56,194 bases of DNA from an uncultured Bacteroidales bacterium (GTDB lineage: Bacteria > Bacteroidota > Bacteroidia > Bacteroidales > UBA932): assembly GCA_900317845.1 (NCBI GenBank), contig ONII01000018.1, forward strand, positions 1 through 56,194. Direction: 5' to 3'. The position numbers and the translations under genes were made by a program. The notes beneath the pieces were generated by a model. It saw only the letters and a program-made list of their open reading frames with translations. It did no database searches and was not told the origin of the DNA. This document shows, piece after piece, positions 16,615 through 26,886 of this stretch; the first letter of the stretch is position 1, and every line of letters begins with the position of its first letter.

Positions 16615-19600
16615 TTATTCCACGTACTCCACCGTCCAGCCTTCCGGAACAATCTTATTCCATGTAGTTCCGTAATTTCCAACGGGATTGAGAGATTTGT
16701 CCAGGTAGATCGTACCGGACGAAGCAACGCCGGCGCACCAGGTGGTGCCGTCGGAGATAAAACAGTCATCTCTGTAATTTTCCTTACCGAGCATCTTGAT
16801 GCTACTGATTTTTGCGCAACCATAAAACATTCTCTGGTAAGCCCCCTGAGAAAGCTTCGTTGCCAAAAGTTCTGGCGCATTTTCCAGTTTGGAACAATTG
16901 TAGAACATATTGCGGTAGCAGGTCTTTCCGAGGCTTGTAGCCGGTAGAGTCTGAGGTCCGTGTTCCATATTCTCGCAACTATCAAACATGGACTTATAGC
17001 CATTCTCTACTACAGTAAGCATCGGAATTTCAAGATCAGAAGCATCAATTAGATTCTTTTTAGCCTTGAAGAAGTCTATAAATTTACCGGTAACAGTAGT
17101 GCCATCTGACTCGTAATCATCACCGACAATGAGAGACGCAATGTTTCCACCCACTTTGAAATTCCCTCCGGTACACTGTAGTCCACTAATCTGCCCACTA
17201 CTCTGCCAGTCAGTCTTTTTACTCTTATTTGATCCTACAGAAAAACTTACCTTCTGACCAGCAGCTAAAACAATCTCCCAATTTGCCGTGAAGTCGATCC
17301 ATCCGCCATCGTCAATCTTATATTTGCCTGCGTTCTTAAGTGTGACGGTGCATTTTCCTTCAATGGCTTCGATATAGAAGAACCTGTCAGGTATCTCCTC
17401 CGCATTCTTGAAGGATACCTCACACTTATCAAAATTCTGGTTTTCAACCCCAATAGTAGTAGCACTATTGGACTTTGTGGTTTCAAAATAGCAATTGAAA
17501 GTACACTCGTCCCGGCTTGCCGGCTTAAGAAGATTCGAGTACTCTTCCCAAGTGAGCGTTCTAATAAAATGTTTGCCATCACCAATGTCACTGGGTTTCA
17601 AACTCTCGTCCGATGGTATCTTGGGCTGAAGGCTAGCATCCTTGGTTTCTATACTGAAATTCAACGGGAACATGGATTCCGGAATTTTTGAATAGATAGT
17701 TATTCCGACAGTTACGGGTGTACCTGTTTCTCCAAGCACCGGATTTGTACAAGAAACCGAAATAGGATACTTGTTCTCAAACGCTGCGCTGCCTTTTTCA
17801 AAATACTCATTATATACCCAGACGGTTGTGGCGTTACGGTCTTCGGTAGACCTAAAATAACAGTAGAATGTGCGAAGTCCTCCGCTTACGCCCAATTCTG
17901 AGAATTCCTCCCAGGTTAATGTACGGATATAGTAGAATGCGGGAACATCTTTGAAATCTGACTCAGCAGTAGCTATAGAACGCCCCGAGACCACTGGCAT
18001 ATTAATATTTTTCTTTACATCCGGCGTCAAGGTTCCGGCTTCGGGCTCAACGATAAAATCCAAAGGAAACATTGATTCTGGCAGTTCAGAAGGAATACTA
18101 ATTCCTACTTCGACGGGAGAATTAGTGGCAGTCAAAACCGGATCAGTACACGTGACCGCCAAGGGCTGCTTTTTCTGCAGTGTAATTTCCACCTCCCTGT
18201 AAAGTCGCAAATCCTGGGGGTTACCAGGGTTGTGACCGGTTATCTTAATCTTTTGGGTCTTGGTCTCATCCAGTGGTTTCACTGTGTTAAATCGGATGGT
18301 CCGGATTCCCTCCACGCCGCCCACCGTGGTGGCAACGTTCGGGAAGAAAAAGCCCCTTTTGGGGACCCGGTTGCCGTTGTTATCGTAGAGGATGAGGATG
18401 TCGTCTTCTCCCCCCTCCATAGGCACAAGTTCAACCCGCACTGCAACGGTACTACAGTTGGGGACATCTGAATATACATCGTTGAAGAAACGTGCATACA
18501 ATTCGTAGTAAGAGCCTTCTTCCGCCGGACCGCTATAGGTCCTTGTCATGAACGGCTCCACAACGAGGCGGGTGGTACCGTTGGAAATGTCGGAAAGATG
18601 TCGCATCGAAACATCGGCCGAGATATCTTTTACACCGGAAGAAACAGCGGCGAGTTCCGGTGTCAGAACACCCTCCGAAGAAATACGATGTAAAACGATA
18701 TTATAGCGGAAGTTCCTGTAAATGGGGTAGTATTTGGAAACCGTCTGGCCACCTTCCACCTCCGTTTCCATCAGGTCCATACGATAGAAGTACCATTGGT
18801 CGTCATCCTCGAATTTGCCACAAATGATAATGAAAGTGGGCCCTATCTTATCTGTCGGAACACCACGTTCATAAATGTAGAAGCCCTGATCGTCATCATC
18901 TTCATCGTACAGGAGAACACGCCCTTCACTTGTATCGGGATCCTCAAACTCGGAAGCCGGCGGAATGATGTCATTCAAGGCCACATTAGAAGGCATATTG
19001 CCGAGGTACTGGATATCACCGTCCAATTGCTCGAAGGAACTCTTTTCATAGCCGCTTAAATACGATTCAGCAGGATTAAAGTCAAAGCCGTTCTCCGGAT
19101 TCGACACATTAGTGCGGAAAGGCACCACCGAACCCCGCTCAGGGTAGTAGATAACGGCATAACTATGAAGCTTAAAATTGTCGGACTCATTAGTAATTTT
19201 AATCTTGGCAAAGTTCCGAATCAGTGGCACATACTGGAAGAAAGCCAACGTCTTATCAGACGGGACATAATATCCATTTGCATCCTGAACAGGACCGGTA
19301 ACAGGGTCTATCTTAGCTTTAATCGACGGCACAACCAGTTTCTGCCAGTAGGCCTGCTTTTTGTCAAAGGACAGAATATTCGGGAGACTCTGGTAGGAAT
19401 AGGATCCCGTAATGAGCTGATTTTCATCTACATTTCCCAGAATATGGATAGTGCGGGCGAAATCGGACAACTCCAATTGAACACTAAACTTGTATAAGGT
19501 AGTTTTTCTGTCTCCTTCGCTAAGAGGGTATATATTTTCCGGGATTTCGACATTTTCTTCGATTTCCACAAGCTTGGCCTTTCTAATGTACTTAATGCTT

Positions 19601-19848
19601 TGGCTGCCACCGCAAACAACCAAGTACATTTTTTCCGGGTCCAGATAGGGAGTGTCAGTAATGTTACCATCGCCTTCTTCCAAAGATTTCGTAGCGGGAA
19701 GCACCGAGATATCTGGCACGGAAAAAGTTATGGTGACGGGAGCGCCTTCGAGCGAATCATCCACGGCGCTGCCTTCCTGCTCGAATTCACTCACACAGGA
19801 CACTGCCAGGAAAAGGGCAGTTAAAAGGTATACAATCCACTTTCTCAT
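16615..19848 (-). CDS. Putative pilus tip adhesin: DUF4906-like lipoprotein with duplicated domain and BspA-like C-terminus
   Basis: 1077-residue lipoprotein (signal MRKWIVYLLTALFLAVSC, Cys18). Residues about 30-550 resemble DUF4906 pilus-associated proteins (FFQYVPLIRNFAKIKI, YRNFRYNIVLHRISS). Two tandem copies of one domain follow, near 560-690 and 694-815: both have VxCTxPVL, IPESMFPL or LPESMFPL, IRTLTWEE and a closing CYF..T block. The last 250 residues carry BspA-like leucine-rich units (YRNMFYNCSKLENAPELLA, YQRMFYGCAKISSIKMLG) and end in VPEGWTVEYVE, common in Bacteroidales surface proteins. The start codon overlaps the upstream stop as ATGA. Being last in the operon and carrying binding-type domains, it is the likely tip or adhesin; this is inference. 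Confidence 0.75.
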   Translation of the reverse strand: MRKWIVYLLTALFLAVSCVSEFEQEGSAVDDSLEGAPVTITFSVPDISVLPATKSLEEGDGNITDTPYLDPEKMYLVVCGGSQSIKYIRKAKLVEIEENVEIPENIYPLSEGDRKTTLYKFSVQLELSDFARTIHILGNVDENQLITGSYSYQSLPNILSFDKKQAYWQKLVVPSIKAKIDPVTGPVQDANGYYVPSDKTLAFFQYVPLIRNFAKIKITNESDNFKLHSYAVIYYPERGSVVPFRTNVSNPENGFDFNPAESYLSGYEKSSFEQLDGDIQYLGNMPSNVALNDIIPPASEFEDPDTSEGRVLLYDEDDDDQGFYIYERGVPTDKIGPTFIIICGKFEDDDQWYFYRMDLMETEVEGGQTVSKYYPIYRNFRYNIVLHRISSEGVLTPELAAVSSGVKDISADVSMRHLSDISNGTTRLVVEPFMTRTYSGPAEEGSYYELYARFFNDVYSDVPNCSTVAVRVELVPMEGGEDDILILYDNNGNRVPKRGFFFPNVATTVGGVEGIRTIRFNTVKPLDETKTQKIKITGHNPGNPQDLRLYREVEITLQKKQPLAVTCTDPVLTATNSPVEVGISIPSELPESMFPLDFIVEPEAGTLTPDVKKNINMPVVSGRSIATAESDFKDVPAFYYIRTLTWEEFSELGVSGGLRTFYCYFRSTEDRNATTVWVYNEYFEKGSAAFENKYPISVSCTNPVLGETGTPVTVGITIYSKIPESMFPLNFSIETKDASLQPKIPSDESLKPSDIGDGKHFIRTLTWEEYSNLLKPASRDECTFNCYFETTKSNSATTIGVENQNFDKCEVSFKNAEEIPDRFFYIEAIEGKCTVTLKNAGKYKIDDGGWIDFTANWEIVLAAGQKVSFSVGSNKSKKTDWQSSGQISGLQCTGGNFKVGGNIASLIVGDDYESDGTTVTGKFIDFFKAKKNLIDASDLEIPMLTVVENGYKSMFDSCENMEHGPQTLPATSLGKTCYRNMFYNCSKLENAPELLATKLSQGAYQRMFYGCAKISSIKMLGKENYRDDCFISDGTTWCAGVASSGTIYLDKSLNPVGNYGTTWNKIVPEGWTVEYVE

Positions 19849-22418
19849 GGTTCTCTATCTCCCCATACGAATTCATTGCGCGGATCCCACTGCTCATCAC
19901 CCCAAAACCAGGAGTCATAGACGCAGCGAAGGAGTGCGGTCGTGGCCTCTGGTTTATCGCTCACCGTGCCAGTGCCTTTGTTTACATTTACAACGCCGTT
20001 GGCAGACCAGTAGTCTCCACTGAACATTGATTCAAAAACTCCCTTTGCCGAGAGTTGGGCGATGAATCTGATTTCACTTTTGGTGGGAATGCGCCATCTG
20101 CCACCAGGGAAGCCGTCTTCCTGATAACCTGCACAACGGTATTTTGCGTGAGCCTCATCGATATTGCCGTATTCCGTACCTCCCAACTTAGTTGAGATTC
20201 TGTAAGCAGGAGCAATCATATTTTTCGTTCGTGATGATTTCTCTGTAGGACGATAATATTTTAATGGTCGCTCTTCTCCCGTCCAATACAACGGCGTATT
20301 CACATCGCCGCTCACAACGCGAGCGGAAGAAAAGTTGGAATATTCATGACCGGTCTTGTCGGGAAGAAGTTCTTTTTCGGAATCCTTGTTGCTGTTATTC
20401 ACAAAACTGTAACCTAGTACGGGCTTTGTGGTATCGTAGCCATCAATACGAGGATCGCCAATCACGAATTCAGAATTCGAGGGCAGCACTGTCACGTTAA
20501 TCCTGAAAATATTGCGTCCGCCGCCGGTGTACCATACGGTACGCCACTGCATTTCCGCCCTGTTATTGTCGGTGGAAAGTTTTTTGTAGGGCTCAGTTTT
20601 GTCATCCCCAGTCCTGATATAGCGTCCACCGTCAATATAGACGTATCCCCAGGGATAATTCAGCCAGGGTTTATCTTCAGTTTTAGGATAATAGGGTTTA
20701 CCGCCGTTGTCGCTGGTTGCCCTGATTTCGCTGTCTGAGTTCATACAAGACTCTATATAGATTCCCGGGTACTGAATGATGGTAATGTGCTTCACGTACT
20801 CGTTGTAGGGAGAAACACCAGGTGTAAGGTCGTCGTGGACGATATCAAACTCAATGGTGTAGGGAGAGTAATCGAGATCGACCTTGGTGTAGTCGTTTTG
20901 AAGCTCATGGGAGAACTCTATGGTAGTAGACGTGTTGGACAGCCAATTGGAAGGCTCGTATTTTTCCTCCCCGCCATGGTTCTGGTCGTAATAATCAAGA
21001 TAATAGGATCCGTCTTCATCCTTCCGCACCCAGGCGTGGTATGTGGAGCTGTACTTGTCCTGCTCTGCAACTCCTTCCTTAATCACTCCGTAAAATGGCC
21101 TTCTAGCTTTCACTGTACCTTCCACAATCTTGACATCGTGACTGGAAAGGAAAGGGATACTCAACTTGGCCAAATTGTTGAGGGTCTTGATTTTTGTGTC
21201 CACGGAAAGGTAGCGCGCTTTGCTGATGACAGCATACTTATCGATAGGCACGTCCTTGTTCTGCCAGTCCAGGATATAATAGGTAGTAGGAAATAGATAG
21301 GCCTTATCCTCGTCCGACTCTGAGCCAAGAATAGACACATCGATGTTAAAGTGGTACCAATTGTTCCGTTCCAGACTACTGGTCGGCAGGATTACTTTGT
21401 AGTAGTACTTGCGCCGGTCGTATGAATACCCATTCTCCTCCTTGCGGCGCCAGTCCATCTCCAACTTGAGATAAGGCTGCGCGGGCAGGGGCTGTGTGTA
21501 ATCTGGCTTCCCGTTGGACCATTTCACGGGGTATGAATACATCGGATAGGTGTTGTAGTAAACTTTTTCCCCTAATTCCGGATTCTTGGGAGTCGTGCTA
21601 AGATATGTCTCCCCGTTGTCCTTGAGGAAAGGACGCCTTTGATCGCTGTAGGTAAAATACTCCGGAGAGGTGTTGTTTTTGCTGGATTCAGTGCCGAGAG
21701 TAACATTCTTGGCTCCATCCACGAGATAGATGCGCATAGTATGCAGGACCGGCACCCAGATTTCTTCCGCCTGATTATCCGCGCTTTTCAGGTTCACCTG
21801 GTTTGCGACGGAGATGGCAGTAGTCATCTTGGCAGCGAAGCGCCGTGCATAAATGGTTCCGCTGGCGCTGGTAGAGGCGGACTCATTATAGGTAATGAGT
21901 GTCTTACCATCCATCAAGAAATTGTTCTGGATGAAATCTCTTTCTGTGGCGGCAAAATCGGTAACAATGGCTATATCGCCCAGCTCTGACAGAGAAGAAG
22001 TGCTAGTCAAAGGTTCCCCGTTATAATTGACAACAGCATAGACGGTAGCTTTTAAATCCTTCTCCGCTATAAATATTTGCTCAGCCACAACCCGGGGAAG
22101 CACTAGGGTGAACGTAGCCTCCCACTTATCTCCTGTGTGTTTTACCGGGTCTTCGTCCAAATCCTCCCGGTGATGATAGACGGCTTTAGCATCTTCATCT
22201 GGGGTTTCGCCAGGATAGAAGAAAAAATCGACGGACTTGATGAGATTCTCGTTAAAACGCGTTTCTCCTTCCTCCGGGGTTGATTTCGTTAGCGAGGGAT
22301 CCTCGCAGCAGACGGTAAGCACGAGACCCGAGGCTGGCTTTTCCAGCTCCAGAACATCCTTGCATCCCGTTACCAGAAGCAACGGAAGAACAAACAGAAT
22401 ATGAAACCACCTCCTCAT
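19845..22418 (-). CDS. Pilus-associated lipoprotein with FISUMP-like C-terminal domain
   Basis: 857 residues from the ATG at 22418 (MRRWFHILFVLPLLLVTGC, Cys19, lipobox VTGC); an upstream TTG at 22433 is less likely. The N-terminal half is fimbrillin-like (RFNENLIKSVDFFFYPGE, a signature of Bacteroidales pilus accessory proteins). The C-terminal part has WRIPTKSEIRFIAQLSAK, then SGDYWSANG and LLRCVYD, the lectin/sulfatase-modifying-factor-like fold often called FISUMP. It overlaps the next gene by ATGA, so translation is coupled, and it follows the 562-residue subunit gene with a short overlap region. Probably a minor subunit close to the tip. Confidence 0.7.
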   Translation of the reverse strand: MRRWFHILFVLPLLLVTGCKDVLELEKPASGLVLTVCCEDPSLTKSTPEEGETRFNENLIKSVDFFFYPGETPDEDAKAVYHHREDLDEDPVKHTGDKWEATFTLVLPRVVAEQIFIAEKDLKATVYAVVNYNGEPLTSTSSLSELGDIAIVTDFAATERDFIQNNFLMDGKTLITYNESASTSASGTIYARRFAAKMTTAISVANQVNLKSADNQAEEIWVPVLHTMRIYLVDGAKNVTLGTESSKNNTSPEYFTYSDQRRPFLKDNGETYLSTTPKNPELGEKVYYNTYPMYSYPVKWSNGKPDYTQPLPAQPYLKLEMDWRRKEENGYSYDRRKYYYKVILPTSSLERNNWYHFNIDVSILGSESDEDKAYLFPTTYYILDWQNKDVPIDKYAVISKARYLSVDTKIKTLNNLAKLSIPFLSSHDVKIVEGTVKARRPFYGVIKEGVAEQDKYSSTYHAWVRKDEDGSYYLDYYDQNHGGEEKYEPSNWLSNTSTTIEFSHELQNDYTKVDLDYSPYTIEFDIVHDDLTPGVSPYNEYVKHITIIQYPGIYIESCMNSDSEIRATSDNGGKPYYPKTEDKPWLNYPWGYVYIDGGRYIRTGDDKTEPYKKLSTDNNRAEMQWRTVWYTGGGRNIFRINVTVLPSNSEFVIGDPRIDGYDTTKPVLGYSFVNNSNKDSEKELLPDKTGHEYSNFSSARVVSGDVNTPLYWTGEERPLKYYRPTEKSSRTKNMIAPAYRISTKLGGTEYGNIDEAHAKYRCAGYQEDGFPGGRWRIPTKSEIRFIAQLSAKGVFESMFSGDYWSANGVVNVNKGTGTVSDKPEATTALLRCVYDSWFWGDEQWDPRNEFVWGDREP

Positions 22419-22420
22419 CA

Positions 22421-24109
22421 CTACTCGTTCCAATTTTGTTTGAGGATAATCCTGTAATAGTCTATGGATTCAGTGTCCAGGTCAATCCAGCGCTTGTTGT
22501 CTCCAATCTCGACACAGAAATGCAGGTCGATGTAGTTTCCTTCCAACTCCTCAGGAGTATGGGAACCCGGGTTGCAGGTAATGGTAAATTCTATCTTGCA
22601 GTCCTCATTTTTTCCTTCTTCTTTATTCGGGTAAATGACCTGCGAGAGCGGCGTAACACTGAAAATGCCATCCACCTTGGTATGTCCTTTGAGAGCACCT
22701 GCAACGGGCACCACATGCAATTTTTGTCCAACCGGCGTGGCAATAAGGATGTCACCTTTAATGGTGTTGACCTTGTCGTTCAGCGTATGCCAGAAATAAA
22801 TATCATAATAGCCGTCATCGTTCTGCACCTTTTTATACGTTTTAGGATCGTTCTCCGGAATCGTAAAACGACGCACCACATTAACAGTCTGTGCGGTGAA
22901 GTCAAAGTCATAAGTGCTCTTGTCCCACGGAAGGACTACAATCTTGAATTGCAAGTTCTTGGTAGCCTCTGCAAAATAGGCGTAGAGAATCCAGGAGTGA
23001 TTCCGGCTAAGTACATCACCCTCCGGCATAGAGAAAGTAGCCAACTCTTCGCCTTCTCCTACATCATAGACGATAGTGCCAGAAATAAGCTTATCCGTTT
23101 CCCGGATATAGATGGGGCCTACCTGGGACGATGCCGCCACGGCCTCATCCAGGCGACTTTCGTATTCCTGGGCGGATTCGAGCTCATGCCCTTGACTCCG
23201 GAACAGCAATTGGTCCGGCTGCTCGGAGATGCTTAGATCACTGTTTTTTATTAGCGGATCGTCACCCTCTCCGGCAAGGACCGTCTCAAGCGGGGTGTAC
23301 CCGTCAATCTCGAAAAGATTGTCAGTGGTGCCATACTTGTGGTCAGTGAACAACTTTTCCGACGCAGCAATCTGGCAGCCCGTGGCCGTCCCCCCGAATG
23401 TAATGCTCTTGACCACGCAGGCCGCATTTTTGGGGACTGCTGGGTCTGTATCCGTAGCCGGAGTCCCCTGCTGGCAGAAGACAAAACGAATCTTAGACAC
23501 AGCGCGGGTGAGGGTCACGGTAGAAATATTAAGAACCGGATATCCACCGGTTACCGTTACTCCCTTTAGCACGCCAGACATAGGCAGCCCAGTTGATGGA
23601 ACGCTCCTAGTTAGAGGCGAATTGCCAAAAGTGTTTCCAGAGATGACAAGGTTATCAAGAGTTTCGCGTGAAGTTTTTTTTGTTAGGTCAGGATGACCGG
23701 CCGAGGCAGCATTAGCCACAGCATATACGTCAACTTTGGTTCCCTCCTGGCTCAGAAGGGCGAACATCTCACGGGTTAAGGGCAATCCAAAACGAGTGAT
23801 GGCTCCATGCGAAAGCCCCGTATTAGTCAAATGTTCAGTTGCGAATTCTTTGTAACCCACTAGCTCTCCATCGTCGTTAACAAAGGCCCAAAGATGCAGG
23901 GAACTAAAGATTTTCTCGTCGTCAAGGGCTCCCACATACCCGGTTTCAGCTTTGGTGAGAGCAATCTCGGGGATATATATGCTTACGGACAGCTCCGCAA
24001 ATGTCCCTTCTTCCAGATTGGAATGATGGCAAGATACAGCTAGTAATGCCGCCAAGAGCATTACTAACATCTGTTTGTTATTCATCATCCTTTTCATCTT
24101 CTTATGCAT
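22421..24109 (-). CDS. Fimbrillin-like accessory pilus subunit (lipoprotein)
   Basis: 562-residue lipoprotein. The N-terminus MHKKMKRMMNNKQMLVMLLA ends in the lipobox AVSC (Cys27). The following region shows fimbrillin traits: IFSSLHLWAFVNDDGELVGY, the TGLPMSGV loop and TLTRAVSKIRFVF, the last corresponding to the RAVAKI strand typical of FimA/Mfa-type subunits. The start overlaps the previous stop by one base (TAATG). Likely a minor structural or accessory subunit, comparable in place to FimC-FimE or Mfa3-Mfa5 of Porphyromonas; the exact equivalent cannot be told from sequence. Confidence 0.75.
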   Translation of the reverse strand: MHKKMKRMMNNKQMLVMLLAALLAVSCHHSNLEEGTFAELSVSIYIPEIALTKAETGYVGALDDEKIFSSLHLWAFVNDDGELVGYKEFATEHLTNTGLSHGAITRFGLPLTREMFALLSQEGTKVDVYAVANAASAGHPDLTKKTSRETLDNLVISGNTFGNSPLTRSVPSTGLPMSGVLKGVTVTGGYPVLNISTVTLTRAVSKIRFVFCQQGTPATDTDPAVPKNAACVVKSITFGGTATGCQIAASEKLFTDHKYGTTDNLFEIDGYTPLETVLAGEGDDPLIKNSDLSISEQPDQLLFRSQGHELESAQEYESRLDEAVAASSQVGPIYIRETDKLISGTIVYDVGEGEELATFSMPEGDVLSRNHSWILYAYFAEATKNLQFKIVVLPWDKSTYDFDFTAQTVNVVRRFTIPENDPKTYKKVQNDDGYYDIYFWHTLNDKVNTIKGDILIATPVGQKLHVVPVAGALKGHTKVDGIFSVTPLSQVIYPNKEEGKNEDCKIEFTITCNPGSHTPEELEGNYIDLHFCVEIGDNKRWIDLDTESIDYYRIILKQNWNE

Positions 24110-25785
24110 TAGAACGGAAGCTTGATTCCGCCAGGTTCAACCTGGCGCCAATCCATCTCTACGGAGACACCTATTTCCAACTGCGGATCCCTGAGGTCAG
24201 GGACAGTATTGTAGGCTTTTTCAAGACTAGCCACCCGAATTTTAACAGTAGTCTTGTGGTCGGAGTAGAATACGCCGGGGATGTTTTCCTGCGCCGGTTG
24301 GGTTCCTCCATCCGGCTTAAGTTCACCGGCCAGATAGAATCTGCTTCCAGGCTGAATAAAGCCTTGCTGACAACGGAAGGCAGAGGATGTGTTATTCTCG
24401 AACTCAAAGGCGAAATGAACGGTCTGGTTGCTGGCAGTAGGAAGAACCAAAGTCTGTACGGAAGTCTCGCCACCAAGAGTGACGCCACTACTGATCTTGT
24501 TGTCGTAAACAAACCAGGCGGTGGAAGTAGCTTGGGGGGAGAAACTGAAATCTACATCTTTCTGATCGCCGATGACGATTCCCTTCAGAGGACAATTCAC
24601 AGCAGCAGCGGCGTTCTCCCCGGGTTCAAGGAAGCAGAACTCTACAAGAGCATCTCCATATTGCATCTGGTCCATGATGGCAACAGCCCGAGTATCCGAT
24701 GTGACGCTTGTCCCATGGGTATAATAAGCAAGAATTTTATCCCAGGTGCTATTGTTGGGGTCATATTGATTTCTATAACTCTCATCCGCGGAAGTCTTGA
24801 TTGCACTGTTGGAATAGTACCACAGGCTGGGCGGATAACAGTATTGCGAAACCGGGACCAACGAGACATTCACATTCTCGATAAGCCTTACAAAACGGTG
24901 TCCATTCCACCACATTCCGACAGTCCCTTCCGGGACTCCGTAAGAAACGGGGAATTTGCTACCGACCTCAGAAAGGGCAGACTCAAGCTGGGAGAGTTTG
25001 GGCATTAAAGCATTGATTGCATCCGGATTGGTACCGCTATACTGAGAAACGGCTCCCAGGATACTCTTCTGCATATAGTAAACGGTAGGATACGAGCAGG
25101 CGAAAATCTCATTCTCCGTGGCAAATACATCCAGAAATGCCAGAATTTCCACTTCTTCAAATGCCTGCAACACCTCCACCACGCCGTTGAGCGCAGCAAT
25201 AAGTTGATCTGCCTTATCGTTGATTTCTTCAATGTCGGACGTCTCCAAAATGGCCTGGAGACTAAAAGAGATGTCACTTGATGTCTCTGGATCATCCAGC
25301 CCAGAGGGTTTCAACACGCCGTTTTTATGTCTACCTTCTTTCGTAAGTACTTCTCCGGAATCGAAAGCCTTACCGTATGCCAATACTCGATTGGTACTCA
25401 AGGGAACTACGACGAAGTTATATAAATGGGAATGATTATTGGGGACCAGCCCTGTCTGGCTGATAACCGGATTGTTGATATATACATTTCGGTTTCCAAG
25501 CCTGGTGTTTCCCATACTTACAGGAATAGCAGACTCTGTCTGAAAAGGAATGACATACACCTGTTCGATTCCCCGAAAGCTGGCTTTATCCTGGGTGATG
25601 TCAGCCGTCATTTTAGTCTGGGCTTGAGGGATATCTCCTGTTGTTCTAAGCGATAGAGCAAGGGACATTCCCTCATCTCCGGCATCTTCATTGACAGACT
25701 TGTGGGCACAACCACTCCCTCCCCATACTGATAGTATAAGAAGGAGAAAGATGTGAAAAAGCCCGTATGATGCTCTCTTATTCAA
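24109..25785 (-). CDS. Mfa1-like pilus subunit paralogue C (lipoprotein, shortened)
   Basis: 558-residue lipoprotein (ILSVWGGSGC, Cys26). It is a shorter homologue of the two large subunits upstream in the operon: shared blocks are the N-terminal KMTADITQDKASFRGIEQVY, NRVLAYGKA, a LWYYSNSAIKTSADES block followed by SDTRAVAIMDQMQYGDALVE, and the C-terminal AYNTVPDLRDPQLEIGVSVE strand. The central expansion seen in the 783- and 832-residue paralogues is reduced. The position after the anchor gene suggests a minor subunit derived by duplication. Overlaps the next start by one base. Confidence 0.75.
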   Translation of the reverse strand: MNKRASYGLFHIFLLLILSVWGGSGCAHKSVNEDAGDEGMSLALSLRTTGDIPQAQTKMTADITQDKASFRGIEQVYVIPFQTESAIPVSMGNTRLGNRNVYINNPVISQTGLVPNNHSHLYNFVVVPLSTNRVLAYGKAFDSGEVLTKEGRHKNGVLKPSGLDDPETSSDISFSLQAILETSDIEEINDKADQLIAALNGVVEVLQAFEEVEILAFLDVFATENEIFACSYPTVYYMQKSILGAVSQYSGTNPDAINALMPKLSQLESALSEVGSKFPVSYGVPEGTVGMWWNGHRFVRLIENVNVSLVPVSQYCYPPSLWYYSNSAIKTSADESYRNQYDPNNSTWDKILAYYTHGTSVTSDTRAVAIMDQMQYGDALVEFCFLEPGENAAAAVNCPLKGIVIGDQKDVDFSFSPQATSTAWFVYDNKISSGVTLGGETSVQTLVLPTASNQTVHFAFEFENNTSSAFRCQQGFIQPGSRFYLAGELKPDGGTQPAQENIPGVFYSDHKTTVKIRVASLEKAYNTVPDLRDPQLEIGVSVEMDWRQVEPGGIKLPF

Positions 25786-25812
25786 AATAACGTACCCAAA
25801 TACAATGCCTCA

Positions 25813-26865
25813 CTAAATCTCTACATCAACTTCCAACCCGGGATCCCAGTCCAACGTAACCGATACGCCCACAGTTGGGTCTGCGGGAGAAACAGTACCA
25901 TTTTCATACACGCTGGCCGTCAAACATCTCAGCTGTCCGGGCAAGACGGGTTTTTTCAAACTCAGGAGCGTTTCCGTTACCGTGTTATCCCTCAGGGTTG
26001 CGTATACGCGGAACTGCCAAAGGGTCTGGTCGGCATCGTCTGTCACGAACGGGTCGTCGGTATCAATGACTATCTTTGTGTCGGCGTCCGTATCTGTCGC
26101 GGTCTTGGAAGGGAACGTTACTGAGACAAAGCACAACTTAGAGGAAGTAACATCCGACAAATCCAGCTTGTCCGTACGGAAAACCGGCGTGTATTGATAA
26201 CGATAGGTACTGTCGGCGATGTCGAAGTCTGTGGCAAAACCGGCCGTATAAACCTTGATATCCTTAATATGGCTGCCCAACGTATCCAGGACCAAGGCTG
26301 ACGCACAGTTAACCATATAGAGCCGCACATCAAAATGCTGGTCTACGCCTTCTTTCACATCCATGGGGAGGCGAGCCGTGAAAATACCCTTCCGGTGGGA
26401 TGACAAGGTGTCGGCCACCTGCTGGTGCAGATGGGACCTATTGCACAGATTGTCGTCCTCTAAGCTAACATTTTCACATCCTTCCAGATTCGCCACGCCT
26501 AAGTGCATATACCTGCGAACAGGAATGTACAGGGTATAGCTGGAAGCATTGTCATTCATGATATGCTGCTCATGATGCAAACGAGCAGCTTCTTCCCCCA
26601 CATCGTAGAAGGAAAGGTCTACATCGTGGGCGTAGTCCGTAAAGATATCGGACAAATAGGTTTTCAGTGCCGTGGCCAGGGCAATATCGGTCTGAAGTCC
26701 CAACTGCGTCTGCAATTCTGTTGTCATGTTGGTGACCAGACGCAACTGATAGTCTATGCGATAGTCGGTCTCGCAGTCGCTCAGATTTTCGTCCACGAGG
26801 CTGCAGCCCGGCAGGACTGCAGCCGCGAGGAACGATAATACAATATGTTTCCAGGCTTTTTGCAC
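25813..26865 (-). CDS. FimB/Mfa2 family pilus anchor lipoprotein
   Basis: 350-residue lipoprotein (LAAAVLPGC, Cys21) of the FimB/Mfa2 family, which anchors type V pili to the outer membrane and limits their length. Typical features: Cys-rich start (CSLVDENLSDCETDYRIDYQ), DVDLSFYDVGEEAARLHHEQ, ending in a stretch with TLYIPVRRYMHLGVANLEGC. Its last residues (VGVSVTLDWDPGLEVDVEI) resemble the C-terminal strand of the major-subunit paralogues (LGVSIDMSWTPGLAFDV), which hints that anchor and shaft present the same terminal strand. Located in the middle of the operon, 21 bases after paralogue B. Confidence 0.85.
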   Translation of the reverse strand: MQKAWKHIVLSFLAAAVLPGCSLVDENLSDCETDYRIDYQLRLVTNMTTELQTQLGLQTDIALATALKTYLSDIFTDYAHDVDLSFYDVGEEAARLHHEQHIMNDNASSYTLYIPVRRYMHLGVANLEGCENVSLEDDNLCNRSHLHQQVADTLSSHRKGIFTARLPMDVKEGVDQHFDVRLYMVNCASALVLDTLGSHIKDIKVYTAGFATDFDIADSTYRYQYTPVFRTDKLDLSDVTSSKLCFVSVTFPSKTATDTDADTKIVIDTDDPFVTDDADQTLWQFRVYATLRDNTVTETLLSLKKPVLPGQLRCLTASVYENGTVSPADPTVGVSVTLDWDPGLEVDVEI

Positions 26866-26886
26866 GAATACAAGTTATCAAGAAGA

